Part shown: piece after piece, positions 1-8,410 of the stretch
Numbering within the stretch: position 1 is the first letter of the stretch
Layout of the letters: each line of letters opens with the position of its first letter
NCBI RefSeq assembly: GCF_000238355.1
Contig: NZ_AHCA01000006.1
Coordinates: 186,001-250,000 of the forward strand
Length of the DNA stretch: 64,000 bases
Origin: Pseudoalteromonas haloplanktis ATCC 14393
GTDB taxonomy: Bacteria > Pseudomonadota > Gammaproteobacteria > Enterobacterales > Alteromonadaceae
Direction of reading: 5' to 3'
Program-made: the position numbers and the translations under genes
Notes under the pieces: generated by a model
Told to the model about the DNA's origin: nothing
Seen by the model: only the letters and a program-made list of their open reading frames with translations
Database searches by the model: none

Positions 1-937
1 CTCGTTTATCAAGTTTTAACCAGATAATAGCGACCAGTGGGGCAAAAACAATGATGAAAATAGAGTTTAATGATTGGAACCATGACGCTGGAATTTCAAA
101 GTTGAATAGCATACGGTCAGTATAATCATTAGCGAATAAGTTCATTAGGCCACCGGCTTGCTCAAATCCCATCCAGAAAATGATACTAAATACACTCATA
201 GTAAAAATAACTTTAATGCGGTCAGTTTCAACTTTTGTTAAAGGAACTTTAACGTCAGAGTTAGATTGCGATTGCGCTAGTTTGGCTGAAGGAACGACAC
301 CTATATCGCCTAAGTATTTGTTGCTTAACATAACTTGCATTGCAACAGAGATAAGCATACCAATCCCCGCAACGATGAAGCCGTATTGCCAACCCATAGC
401 AGCCGCTGCATAACCGGCAACTAATGGACCTAATGCGCCACCTAAGTTAATGCCCATGTAGAAAATAGTGAAGGCACCATCACGACGTTGATCACCCTCT
501 GTATATAAGTCACCAACCATGGTTGAGATATTTGGCTTAAATAAACCGTTACCCATACATAGTAATGCTAAACCAATGTAGAATACATTTTCTTCTTGGC
601 CAGCTAGCATGCTATGCGGAATACCCATAGTGAAGTGACCAGCCGCCATTAATAGGCCACCGATGATGATTGCTTTACGTTGACCAAGTACGTTATCGGC
701 TAACCAACCACCAAATAATGGCGTGATATAAACAGCCATAGTGAATGTACCGTACAGGCTTAGTGCGTCGGCATTACTCCAACCAAAACCACCTTCTTGA
801 ACAATCGCAACGAGATATAATACTAAAATGGCACGCATGCCGTAATAACCAAATCGTTCCCACATTTCTGTGCCGAACAACAGGAATAACCCTTTAGGAT
901 GCCCTAAAAAGTCACCTGCTTTAGGTAATGAACTCAT
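1..937 (-). CDS. POT-family proton-dependent oligopeptide transporter, N-terminal part (cut by window edge)
   Basis: Reading the minus strand from the ATG at 937-935 gives an open frame of about 312 codons that runs off the left edge, so roughly the last third of a ~500-residue transporter is missing. The N-terminus contains the POT signature WERFGYYGMRAILVLYL (the ExxERFxYYG proton-coupling motif). Further on is the second family signature, FYMGINLGGALGPLVAGY. Hydrophobic segments alternate regularly as expected for an MFS fold in the inner membrane. The family imports di- and tripeptides with protons. A good ribosome site is not obvious (AGGAAGTAA lies just upstream of the ATG). Substrate range cannot be told from the sequence; DtpA/DtpB-like is the nearest description. 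Confidence 0.9.
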   Translation of the reverse strand, partial: MSSLPKAGDFLGHPKGLFLLFGTEMWERFGYYGMRAILVLYLVAIVQEGGFGWSNADALSLYGTFTMAVYITPLFGGWLADNVLGQRKAIIIGGLLMAAGHFTMGIPHSMLAGQEENVFYIGLALLCMGNGLFKPNISTMVGDLYTEGDQRRDGAFTIFYMGINLGGALGPLVAGYAAAAMGWQYGFIVAGIGMLISVAMQVMLSNKYLGDIGVVPSAKLAQSQSNSDVKVPLTKVETDRIKVIFTMSVFSIIFWMGFEQAGGLMNLFANDYTDRMLFNFEIPASWFQSLNSIFIIVFAPLVAIIWLKLDKR

Positions 938-1067
938 ATTTACTTCCTAACTCAACGTTAATTATTGCGGCCTTATATTTTTTGCTTTAATCGTTCATGT
1001 GATAAAAACACTGATTGAACGGGCGGCCATGATTTTGTTTTTTATGCAGCTAAGGTAATGGTTTGCT

Positions 1068-1087
1068 CACTAAGGTATTCCTTAGTG
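1068..1087. promoter_or_regulatory. Perfect 8-bp inverted repeat upstream of the peptide transporter
   Basis: CACTAAGG-TATT-CCTTAGTG is a perfect hairpin or dyad about 130 bases upstream of the transporter start and about 110 bases beyond the end of bcsC. Neither strand has a T-tract after it, so it is a poor terminator. An operator or a 5'-leader hairpin is possible. Function unknown. Confidence 0.3.
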
Positions 1088-1198
1088 GGTAAGAGTCACA
1101 CCCTTATCCTAGCTACAAGTGCGGCTAAGTATACATACACCTTATGTGCAGGGGAAGTGCTTGCGATAGTTAGCTGTACTGTGGTTTTAAAACAGTGA

Positions 1199-4100
1199 CT
1201 AATAGTCTGCGTAAGGCACTACAGGGGTTCCAGGGAAAATCATTTCACTATAAACAGGTTTAAAGTAATAGCGGAAATAAAGCTGAGCATAGTTAGGCTC
1301 ATAAAAATCAGCACGATCTAAGCTAAAAAAGCCACCAAAAAACCAATGCGGTGTATAGCGGTATTCAAAACTACCGCCTAGGTTATACGAGATACCCGAA
1401 TTTGTGTCGCCTTCAAAAATGGGGCTGATACCTGTCGTCGTTTCTCCCCTGACAATTGCTTGCTGCTGTAATAGCGGATCGTTAGGGAAAAACTCACTGT
1501 CATCTGTGGTAGTCGTTGACCAAGAAATCCCCGCTCGAAGGCGGTAAATAAAGTCGTTATTAACGCGACGGTCATAAATCACTGGCAGTGATACGCCTAT
1601 ATAGTTTTGTGGACTGTAATAACCGCCATGACCAAAAGTTTCTTCGCTTAGATTATATTGATAAGACCAATGTAATAAGTTTGCACCTAGCGTTAACTCG
1701 GTATTCTTTTCACGAATATAGCGGTTATAAGCGCCGCCCATAAGGCTGTAACGTTGGTTTTCTTTAACGTTTTTACCTTGTAATAACTGAAAATCAGTCG
1801 ATGCCCAAAATCCCCAGTCGAGCCCTAAATCATGAGATAGATTAAAACGTAAACTGGTCGCTCTTACACCCCCCCAAACTTCGTTGGTGAATACATCTTC
1901 AAGGCCTGCATACGATAAAACTGAACTGGTTAATGGGCGTTTATTGAGTGTTAGGCGATATCCAAAGTTACCAAAATCACCATTGTAATCAATACCCCAG
2001 ACAATATCTTCGACCAAAAAACCGATTGGTGTAGTACCAATATCAAAGCGCCACGTATCATTAAACCATGCCAAGCCTATATCAATGCCTTCTTGTTGTG
2101 GTTCAATACTATTTAACGGACAATCTAAGATACACAATGCACCTTGACCATAGCGACTGCCTGAGAAGCTTTCATCAAAGCGGGTTTCTTGACTGGAGAT
2201 TGTCATTGGGTCAAGTTTAACAATCCCAGTGCCTTGCCAAAGTGGGAAGCCGATCTCAATAGGCATAGATCCAGCGCCTAAACTGGCATCACTTTGAGTA
2301 CTGGTTTGACTGCTAAAGTTAACACCACTGGTGATATATACCTGATCTTGTTGCTGCATGCGTGCCAGTTCACGTTTTGCATTATTTACGTACCAAGGTG
2401 CGTCATCGTCAAGGGTGTAAAGCTGATAATTTAGGTCAGGGTTATTTGCAACTTTAGCACTACTATATGGCTCTATTGCTTCTAAATACCATTGTTGGGC
2501 ATATGCATTTTGTTGGTGTTTCTCAGCAACTAGCGCGCCTTGATAATATAACTCTTGGCTATGGTTTGACTTTGTTAATAGCGCTTTTGTTAAAGGAATA
2601 ACAGTGTGTTGATCTGAGTAATCAATTAATGCGGTCATCAATAACTGTTGTTGATAAGTTTGCGTAGGGCTTACATCATTTACTAAGGTTGCAATGATAC
2701 GATCTGATAATTCGTGATTACCCAACTCACGGCTTGCACGGGCAACAGCTAAAGCGGTTTGTGGCTCAAGCGTATTACCCAATTGTAATTGCGTTTGGTA
2801 AAGTTTTATGGCCATTTGGCGATGATCAAGTTCAATATATGCTGTGATCAAAGCGTCAGCAAGCACGGCATTATTAGGGTGTTGTTGCAACAGGGCGTTT
2901 AATTGCGATATGCGTTGTTCGCCTTGATTAAATTTATTAATGTAAGCAGCTTGCAACGCGAGCCATCGATCACGCTGTTCGTTACCGGCGGCAGGTGGTA
3001 ATTGGTAGTTGACAAACCAGTGCTTAGTTAGGGTTATGTCTTCACTCTCTAATAGCCATTGACCGTAGGTCATATGCCAATAAGGGCTTAGCGTATTATC
3101 ACGACTAAGGGCTGCATTTAATTGCCTTTCAGCGTACTGATTTTCATTTATTTGGCGCCACTGCAAGGCAAGCTCTGCTTGCATTAATGGCGTGAGCGGC
3201 TGTGCTCCAAGCTCAGTTAAGTTATAAATAACTGTTGCCTTACTTGCGTTGTTATTACTTGCCAGTCGGTTCATTTTTGCATTAATAGCTAGCTGCTGTG
3301 CCAGCTGTTCAATCTCTTCACTACGGGCATTATTTGGTACGAAATTTAAGGTCTCCAGAGCACCTTGATAATCATTTAACGAGCGTAAGAATAATGCATG
3401 GCTGTAGCGAAGCTCTGCATCTAGCGGAAACTGCCATAAAGTTTTTTTATACAACGCTTTAGCGTGTTCGAGTAAACCTTGTTGTTGATATAGATTAGCT
3501 AAATCGTAATATAACCAGCTTTCTAGAGGGGTTTTCTTAATCGCTAATAACAACAAGCTGACCGCAGTATCTAATTGACCCTGGGTGGTGAGTTCATCTG
3601 CTCTTTGGCGTAATTGCTTACTTTGAATAACCTTATAATCTTGTGCAATCACAGCTTGCTGCGCACGGGTTAAATTTTCGTAAAACTGATCACTGCGTTG
3701 GTAGTTATTATCGCTACTGGTTAACGATAACATTGCATTAAGTACTTGGGCATTAAGTGGATCGTGCTTTAACACCGTTTGATAAGTGCGCATTGCTAGT
3801 TGATAGTCACCACGAGCCTGAAATAGTTGCCCCTGATAAAAGCTAACGGTATTGGGATCTTCATCTAAAGTGGCAGCAAGGTCGAGTTTTAATTGCGCTG
3901 CTTTAAAATGCTTTGCTGTTAATGCATGTTTTGCTTCATCTATGTACTGCCAAAACTTTGCCGTTGTTGCTAAGCCTTTATAGACTGAAATAAGATCAAT
4001 GTTTTGTGTATTACGCTGAGCTTTTTTGAAGTAACTATAAGCTTGGCTATTGTTACCTTGGCGTAAATTCAGCAGCCCCAGACTGTTTAAAACGTCATGA

Positions 4101-5035
4101 TCATTTGGTCGACCTTGTAAGGCTTGGAGCAATAAATTGTTTGCTTTAGCATAGTGTTTTTTCTCAAGCGCAGCTGCGCCTTGTAACCATTTTTTATATG
4201 CTGGATCAGCTTGCTTAATTAATTCAGCTTTCAGGCTTTTTTGAAAATCAGCATACTGTAACGCGCCCTTACTACTGTGAGGAAATGCTTTCAGATACGC
4301 TTGATAGGCTTGTTCAGTTTTCTTATCAATTGGCATATCTGCAAGAGCGTTAAGCCAACCAAATTCGGCTTCGACACTGTATTGGTTGCTATGCGCATAA
4401 TAATTAAAAATTTCCAGCGCCTGTTTATCACGAGGCTTACGCTTTAAAATATGCCGTGCATAGGCAAGCTCAAAACGACCCACATTGGCAAAACGAGTTC
4501 TTAAAGACTGATAGCCGCGCAGTGCTTGCTGCCAACGCTCCGACTCGGTGGCAATCCAGTTAATGTGCTCAAACTCATATTCAATACTTGAATATAAAGG
4601 TGAGAATAATTGATCATATATTTTCGTTGCAGCTTGGTATTGACCAGCACGAGCTAATAAACGAGCTTGTTGAATTTGTTCTTTATATTCAGTATTACTT
4701 TGCGCCAATAATGTTAATTGCGCTACACAAGGCTGCTTTTTATCAATATCAGTTAATTGATTGATCACAGTGCGTGCTTTTGTAGGTTGATTTAAAGCAA
4801 AATAAACCCGTGCTTGAGCGCATCGCACCAGTATATTTTTTGGTGCAATACTCAGTAGTTTATCCAAGCTATCAGTCATTAGTAATTGGTTTTGCTGAAT
4901 TTCACCTAGCTTTACTTGGCTCACTAACCATTCAATTGAGTGTGTATCGAGATCGCTGGTACTGTTAGCACTGAGAGCTGAGCTAAAGGGTACCAAGCTA
5001 AAAAATAGCAAATAAAGTCGCCACCTTAACGGCAT
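1199..5035 (-). CDS. bcsC: Cellulose synthase outer-membrane export subunit BcsC (TPR scaffold plus beta-barrel)
   Basis: The protein has 1278 residues; E. coli BcsC has about 1157. A signal peptide occupies residues 1-22. It is followed by a long run of TPR-like helical pairs to about residue 900, for example the PNDHDVLNSLGLLNLRQGN repeat. The C-terminal ~330 residues are rich in alternating aromatic strands and end in the BCSC_C barrel, with the NYIGVSLPVIYDRR and LRAGISWS segments. In the family the TPRs span the periplasm and bind the BcsA-BcsB complex, and the 16-strand barrel exports the glucan. It is last in the bcsR-Q-A-B-Z-C operon and its start overlaps bcsZ by 10 bases. No clear terminator follows. 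The slightly longer TPR region suggests an extra repeat or two. Confidence 0.95.
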   Translation of the reverse strand: MPLRWRLYLLFFSLVPFSSALSANSTSDLDTHSIEWLVSQVKLGEIQQNQLLMTDSLDKLLSIAPKNILVRCAQARVYFALNQPTKARTVINQLTDIDKKQPCVAQLTLLAQSNTEYKEQIQQARLLARAGQYQAATKIYDQLFSPLYSSIEYEFEHINWIATESERWQQALRGYQSLRTRFANVGRFELAYARHILKRKPRDKQALEIFNYYAHSNQYSVEAEFGWLNALADMPIDKKTEQAYQAYLKAFPHSSKGALQYADFQKSLKAELIKQADPAYKKWLQGAAALEKKHYAKANNLLLQALQGRPNDHDVLNSLGLLNLRQGNNSQAYSYFKKAQRNTQNIDLISVYKGLATTAKFWQYIDEAKHALTAKHFKAAQLKLDLAATLDEDPNTVSFYQGQLFQARGDYQLAMRTYQTVLKHDPLNAQVLNAMLSLTSSDNNYQRSDQFYENLTRAQQAVIAQDYKVIQSKQLRQRADELTTQGQLDTAVSLLLLAIKKTPLESWLYYDLANLYQQQGLLEHAKALYKKTLWQFPLDAELRYSHALFLRSLNDYQGALETLNFVPNNARSEEIEQLAQQLAINAKMNRLASNNNASKATVIYNLTELGAQPLTPLMQAELALQWRQINENQYAERQLNAALSRDNTLSPYWHMTYGQWLLESEDITLTKHWFVNYQLPPAAGNEQRDRWLALQAAYINKFNQGEQRISQLNALLQQHPNNAVLADALITAYIELDHRQMAIKLYQTQLQLGNTLEPQTALAVARASRELGNHELSDRIIATLVNDVSPTQTYQQQLLMTALIDYSDQHTVIPLTKALLTKSNHSQELYYQGALVAEKHQQNAYAQQWYLEAIEPYSSAKVANNPDLNYQLYTLDDDAPWYVNNAKRELARMQQQDQVYITSGVNFSSQTSTQSDASLGAGSMPIEIGFPLWQGTGIVKLDPMTISSQETRFDESFSGSRYGQGALCILDCPLNSIEPQQEGIDIGLAWFNDTWRFDIGTTPIGFLVEDIVWGIDYNGDFGNFGYRLTLNKRPLTSSVLSYAGLEDVFTNEVWGGVRATSLRFNLSHDLGLDWGFWASTDFQLLQGKNVKENQRYSLMGGAYNRYIREKNTELTLGANLLHWSYQYNLSEETFGHGGYYSPQNYIGVSLPVIYDRRVNNDFIYRLRAGISWSTTTTDDSEFFPNDPLLQQQAIVRGETTTGISPIFEGDTNSGISYNLGGSFEYRYTPHWFFGGFFSLDRADFYEPNYAQLYFRYYFKPVYSEMIFPGTPVVPYADY

Positions 5036-6156
5036 TCAGAACTCCAGTTTGGTACAAGCTTGCCCATTTCATCAATTCTAAATTGCTTATTGAGAGTACT
5101 CGTGCCGAATAAATACAGCACACTGTCATAATAACGGGTAGTGGTGAATGAAGTATCGATCATCATCTGTTGTTGCAACGCTGTAAGTGTTTCATTTTTA
5201 TTATTAATTGCTAATAATGGCAACAAAGCTGCATTAAAACCTTGTGGGCCATTTTTATCTGCTTTACCCGTTTGTGCATAGGTCGTTAATGGCGCGTTTG
5301 TACGATTGACGACATGGGCAAGCATTGGCTGAAATTGCTCAATTAGCTCATTTCGAAAAGGGGCATTTTCAGCCATCATACTGGCCCATAAGTAGACCCT
5401 AATTGCATTGTAGCTACCAATATCAGGCGTGTTCTTATCGTAATAAAAGCCTTTACTAGGTTGATACAATACCCAGTCCGGACTGACTCCTGATTGACTT
5501 GTTGCCAGCAACATTTTTGCTGAAGCATCATGCAGTTGCTGCCAAGGTGAGTGAGGGTAACGTTGGCTGAATTGCTGTAGGATGAAAAGAGGCACGTAGC
5601 TTGGGTTTAATTTAGTGATATTCCCTTCATACTCAAAGCCTGCAGGGGCAGGTAAAAGAGAAAGCCCTAAGTTTGCAAGATGAGCGGTTTCTTCACGCAT
5701 GATACGCTGGGCCATGACGGCTGCTAGCACATTATAACGCCTGTCTTGCCATAAGTCGGCCGCTTGAGAAAGGGTATAGGCTATCCATAAGTCAGAATCT
5801 GATGCAGGGTTTGAATCTAAAATTGCTTCCTGACCTTGTTGATTAATACCCCATTGCCACGCAGGTAAACGTGTACTTAGATCGCCCTCGGCTAAATGGG
5901 TTTCGGTCCACTCTAAAACGTTATCAAAGGTGTCACGGTCGTTGGCTATTAAAGCAAAAAATAGTGCGTATGATTGCCCCTCTGAGGTGGTGATCGATTG
6001 TTTGCTGCCCAGATCAATTACACGTCCCTGCGCAGTAATAAAGTGCTGTTTAAAGGTTTGCCATTGTGACCACGGTGCGCAACTGTTTTGAGCAACACTG
6101 GATGTTGAAACCAACAGTAAGGTTAATAATGAATATAGAGATAAATAGCCTTTCAT
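5026..6156 (-). CDS. bcsZ: Periplasmic endo-1,4-beta-glucanase BcsZ (GH8) with an altered catalytic-base position
   Basis: The protein has 376 residues with a signal peptide (about 1-22). It is a GH8 glucanase: the acid Glu is E59 in TTSEGQSYALFFAL, and the DSNPASDSDLWIAY motif (D120/D122) follows. The motif that carries the catalytic base in E. coli BcsZ (D243 in SYDAIRVY) reads SYNAIRVYLW here, with Asn at residue 250 encoded by AAT on the minus strand. The protein otherwise aligns throughout, including KGPQGFNAALLPLL and the C-terminal LVPNWSSEC. BcsZ normally trims nascent cellulose in the periplasm and affects export efficiency. The substitution could lower or change hydrolysis, or another acidic residue may serve as base, as in some GH8 subfamilies. 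The gene overlaps bcsB by 1 base and bcsC by 10. Confidence 0.93.
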   Translation of the reverse strand: MKGYLSLYSLLTLLLVSTSSVAQNSCAPWSQWQTFKQHFITAQGRVIDLGSKQSITTSEGQSYALFFALIANDRDTFDNVLEWTETHLAEGDLSTRLPAWQWGINQQGQEAILDSNPASDSDLWIAYTLSQAADLWQDRRYNVLAAVMAQRIMREETAHLANLGLSLLPAPAGFEYEGNITKLNPSYVPLFILQQFSQRYPHSPWQQLHDASAKMLLATSQSGVSPDWVLYQPSKGFYYDKNTPDIGSYNAIRVYLWASMMAENAPFRNELIEQFQPMLAHVVNRTNAPLTTYAQTGKADKNGPQGFNAALLPLLAINNKNETLTALQQQMMIDTSFTTTRYYDSVLYLFGTSTLNKQFRIDEMGKLVPNWSSECR

Positions 6157-8405
6157 TATTGTTTGTCTCCCTCAGCTAAACGTTTTTGAGTTAACACACC
6201 CAGTAAGCGCCATAAAATAAAAGATATAAGCAACAGAGTGAGGATTGATAACAGCGCTAAAATAAATGGATGATCAGAAAAATGAAACCAAATTAATGTA
6301 TGGATAGGTATATGACCAATAAAGTATTGATCGTCAGTTTTTATGGTTTTAATACCTTGGCTATTAATAATTGCCGAACTACCGGTGATTAATGCCGTTT
6401 TATCATCTTGTATTAAACTGTTACTTAGCAATGAGTAGGCGTTATCGTTAGTTGCGATTAATGACACCACTGAACGCTCTGAATTAAAAGGAGATTGGAA
6501 CCCAGAAATGATCCCTAGTTTTCCTTGGCTTTGGATGCTGACTTTGATTTTCTCAGGCTGATTGTTATCAAAAGCGCCGTTATAAATAGCCTGCTCAACA
6601 ATGCGTTGATTGTTTTGCAGTAAAATACTTAATGAACTGTCATCCGTTAATTGATGAGTAAAAGCGTCTGCTTTGGCAATAATTACAATGTCTTTGTCAT
6701 CCAGATCAAGCTCACTGTTAGGGTGTTTTATCGTCAGTTTATGGGTTGGGTATCCGGTAATTTCACCTAAGTGGCCAGTGAAATTTAACAATAAACTGAT
6801 CGCGCTCGCAGAGCTATGTTGTTCCATAATTAGTATTGTTTGATGTAAATCTGCGTATTTAGTAAAGGGAAAACCACTGTTAGCAAACACGTTTAGATCT
6901 GGTAGCGCTATATAATGGTGAAAGTCACTCACATCAATGGTCGAACTACCGTCAATTACGCCAAATTCCCCACCTGCGGGAATCGCGGTACATTCACCAG
7001 CTTTGATAAGACCAAAATGAAAATTATAGCTAAGCTGATTTTTTTTACTAAGATCGAGCCCCGTTAACTCAAAATCTTGACGGGTTTGGCTTGGCTCAGA
7101 ATTCGATAGTAACGGCATAATCGTTTCAGTGGTGAGAATGTGTGATTCGTTAGGAGTCAAAATGAAACCATCAATAAACTTATTATTAATCAACATGTTT
7201 AATCTGGATAAAATGGCTTCATCAGTCGGTGCATTTCTATAACGTAAGGTTATTGGGACCCCTTGTTGGCGCCATGTAAATAAATCAGGCGCAAAGCGTA
7301 AATCAAGGTTGATAGGTTGCCCGTATAAGCCCTGTGATTGTAATTGATTTGGGTATTCTATGAATTCATCAAACGAGACTGCACGATCGGATCTAACCCA
7401 GCGAGGTGCATCATAAGCTTTACGTAACGGTAAGTTATTAATTGCATCTATACTTGCAGTTCGGCCTGTCATCACCTTATGACCAAATAGCAAACCAACC
7501 ACAGCTTCTTTTAATTGTGCGGTATTTTTCCCTAAAATTAATAGCACTTTAGCGTAGCGCTGCGTGGGACTAGAGATGATCTCCACTGTCGGTTTAGTTA
7601 CGTCAGGGTAATCCAGCAAAAAATCAGGTTTATCATCGTTGGTAGCAAATACAACACTGTGTTGTGTTGGGGTATGATTAAATAACACAGGGAAATTTGC
7701 TTTTCGCCAATCAGCTTGTGCGCCAAACCAGCTTGATAGAGTAGCTGCAGCTTCTAGGGTGCTCTCATCTGGTTGCGATGCAAAAATAAATGGTAAGTTA
7801 AGTTGGGTGTAATCACGCTCATCATAAAACGGAGCAGGAAAATATTCTAACAGGCTTTCAAGCGCTAATGCTTGTTGCTGTAATGTGATCGAACTTGTTT
7901 TACTTAACTCGGCCCAAATAGTCTTGCTAAAATCATCTTGGCAAATCAAATCATAATAGCCGACTAATTCAAAGCGCACTTGATTAAAATCTTTGATCAG
8001 TTTCGGATTGAGCTCAATGCTATGGTTAGCCACTTGGTTGACAGGTGTTACTTGATCCTTGATAGGCAAGACAGAAATTAGGTTTTCGTTAAAATAAACT
8101 TTTAGATGAGATACTTGGCTCAGTAGCGCTGGAGAATGGCTAAAAGAAAAGTTTAACTGCAGTTGCTTGCTTAATTTATCTAAGCGATTCGTAAAGTCAA
8201 CGCGCGTGTTATTATTTACCCCATCAAGCTTATATTGGCTTACGCCTAAACGCTTAAAGCTCAAGGTGAGTGTTTCTACTTGCGCATGCTCAGGATAGCC
8301 ATTATTAAAAATAGTTTTATCTGCCAGTGGTTGGGCTGATAAAACACTGCTTGCAAAGCAAATTGAAAACAGTATGAAACAGAGTTTAAAGGTCGATTTA
8401 ATCAT
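6156..8405 (-). CDS. bcsB: Cellulose synthase periplasmic subunit BcsB
   Basis: The protein has 749 residues; E. coli BcsB has about 779. A signal peptide covers residues 1-24. Alternating carbohydrate-binding-like and flavodoxin-like domains follow. A single C-terminal membrane helix at about 710-732 (LALLSILTLLLISFILW) anchors the protein and is required in the family for BcsA activity. The CQDDF motif and the late GFPFTKYADL segment are characteristic. BcsB guides the glucan across the periplasm and polymerises in E. coli-type machines. It lies between bcsA (5-base gap) and bcsZ (1-base overlap), so the three are translated as one operon. Confidence 0.94.
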   Translation of the reverse strand: MIKSTFKLCFILFSICFASSVLSAQPLADKTIFNNGYPEHAQVETLTLSFKRLGVSQYKLDGVNNNTRVDFTNRLDKLSKQLQLNFSFSHSPALLSQVSHLKVYFNENLISVLPIKDQVTPVNQVANHSIELNPKLIKDFNQVRFELVGYYDLICQDDFSKTIWAELSKTSSITLQQQALALESLLEYFPAPFYDERDYTQLNLPFIFASQPDESTLEAAATLSSWFGAQADWRKANFPVLFNHTPTQHSVVFATNDDKPDFLLDYPDVTKPTVEIISSPTQRYAKVLLILGKNTAQLKEAVVGLLFGHKVMTGRTASIDAINNLPLRKAYDAPRWVRSDRAVSFDEFIEYPNQLQSQGLYGQPINLDLRFAPDLFTWRQQGVPITLRYRNAPTDEAILSRLNMLINNKFIDGFILTPNESHILTTETIMPLLSNSEPSQTRQDFELTGLDLSKKNQLSYNFHFGLIKAGECTAIPAGGEFGVIDGSSTIDVSDFHHYIALPDLNVFANSGFPFTKYADLHQTILIMEQHSSASAISLLLNFTGHLGEITGYPTHKLTIKHPNSELDLDDKDIVIIAKADAFTHQLTDDSSLSILLQNNQRIVEQAIYNGAFDNNQPEKIKVSIQSQGKLGIISGFQSPFNSERSVVSLIATNDNAYSLLSNSLIQDDKTALITGSSAIINSQGIKTIKTDDQYFIGHIPIHTLIWFHFSDHPFILALLSILTLLLISFILWRLLGVLTQKRLAEGDKQ

Positions 8406-8410
8406 GATGG

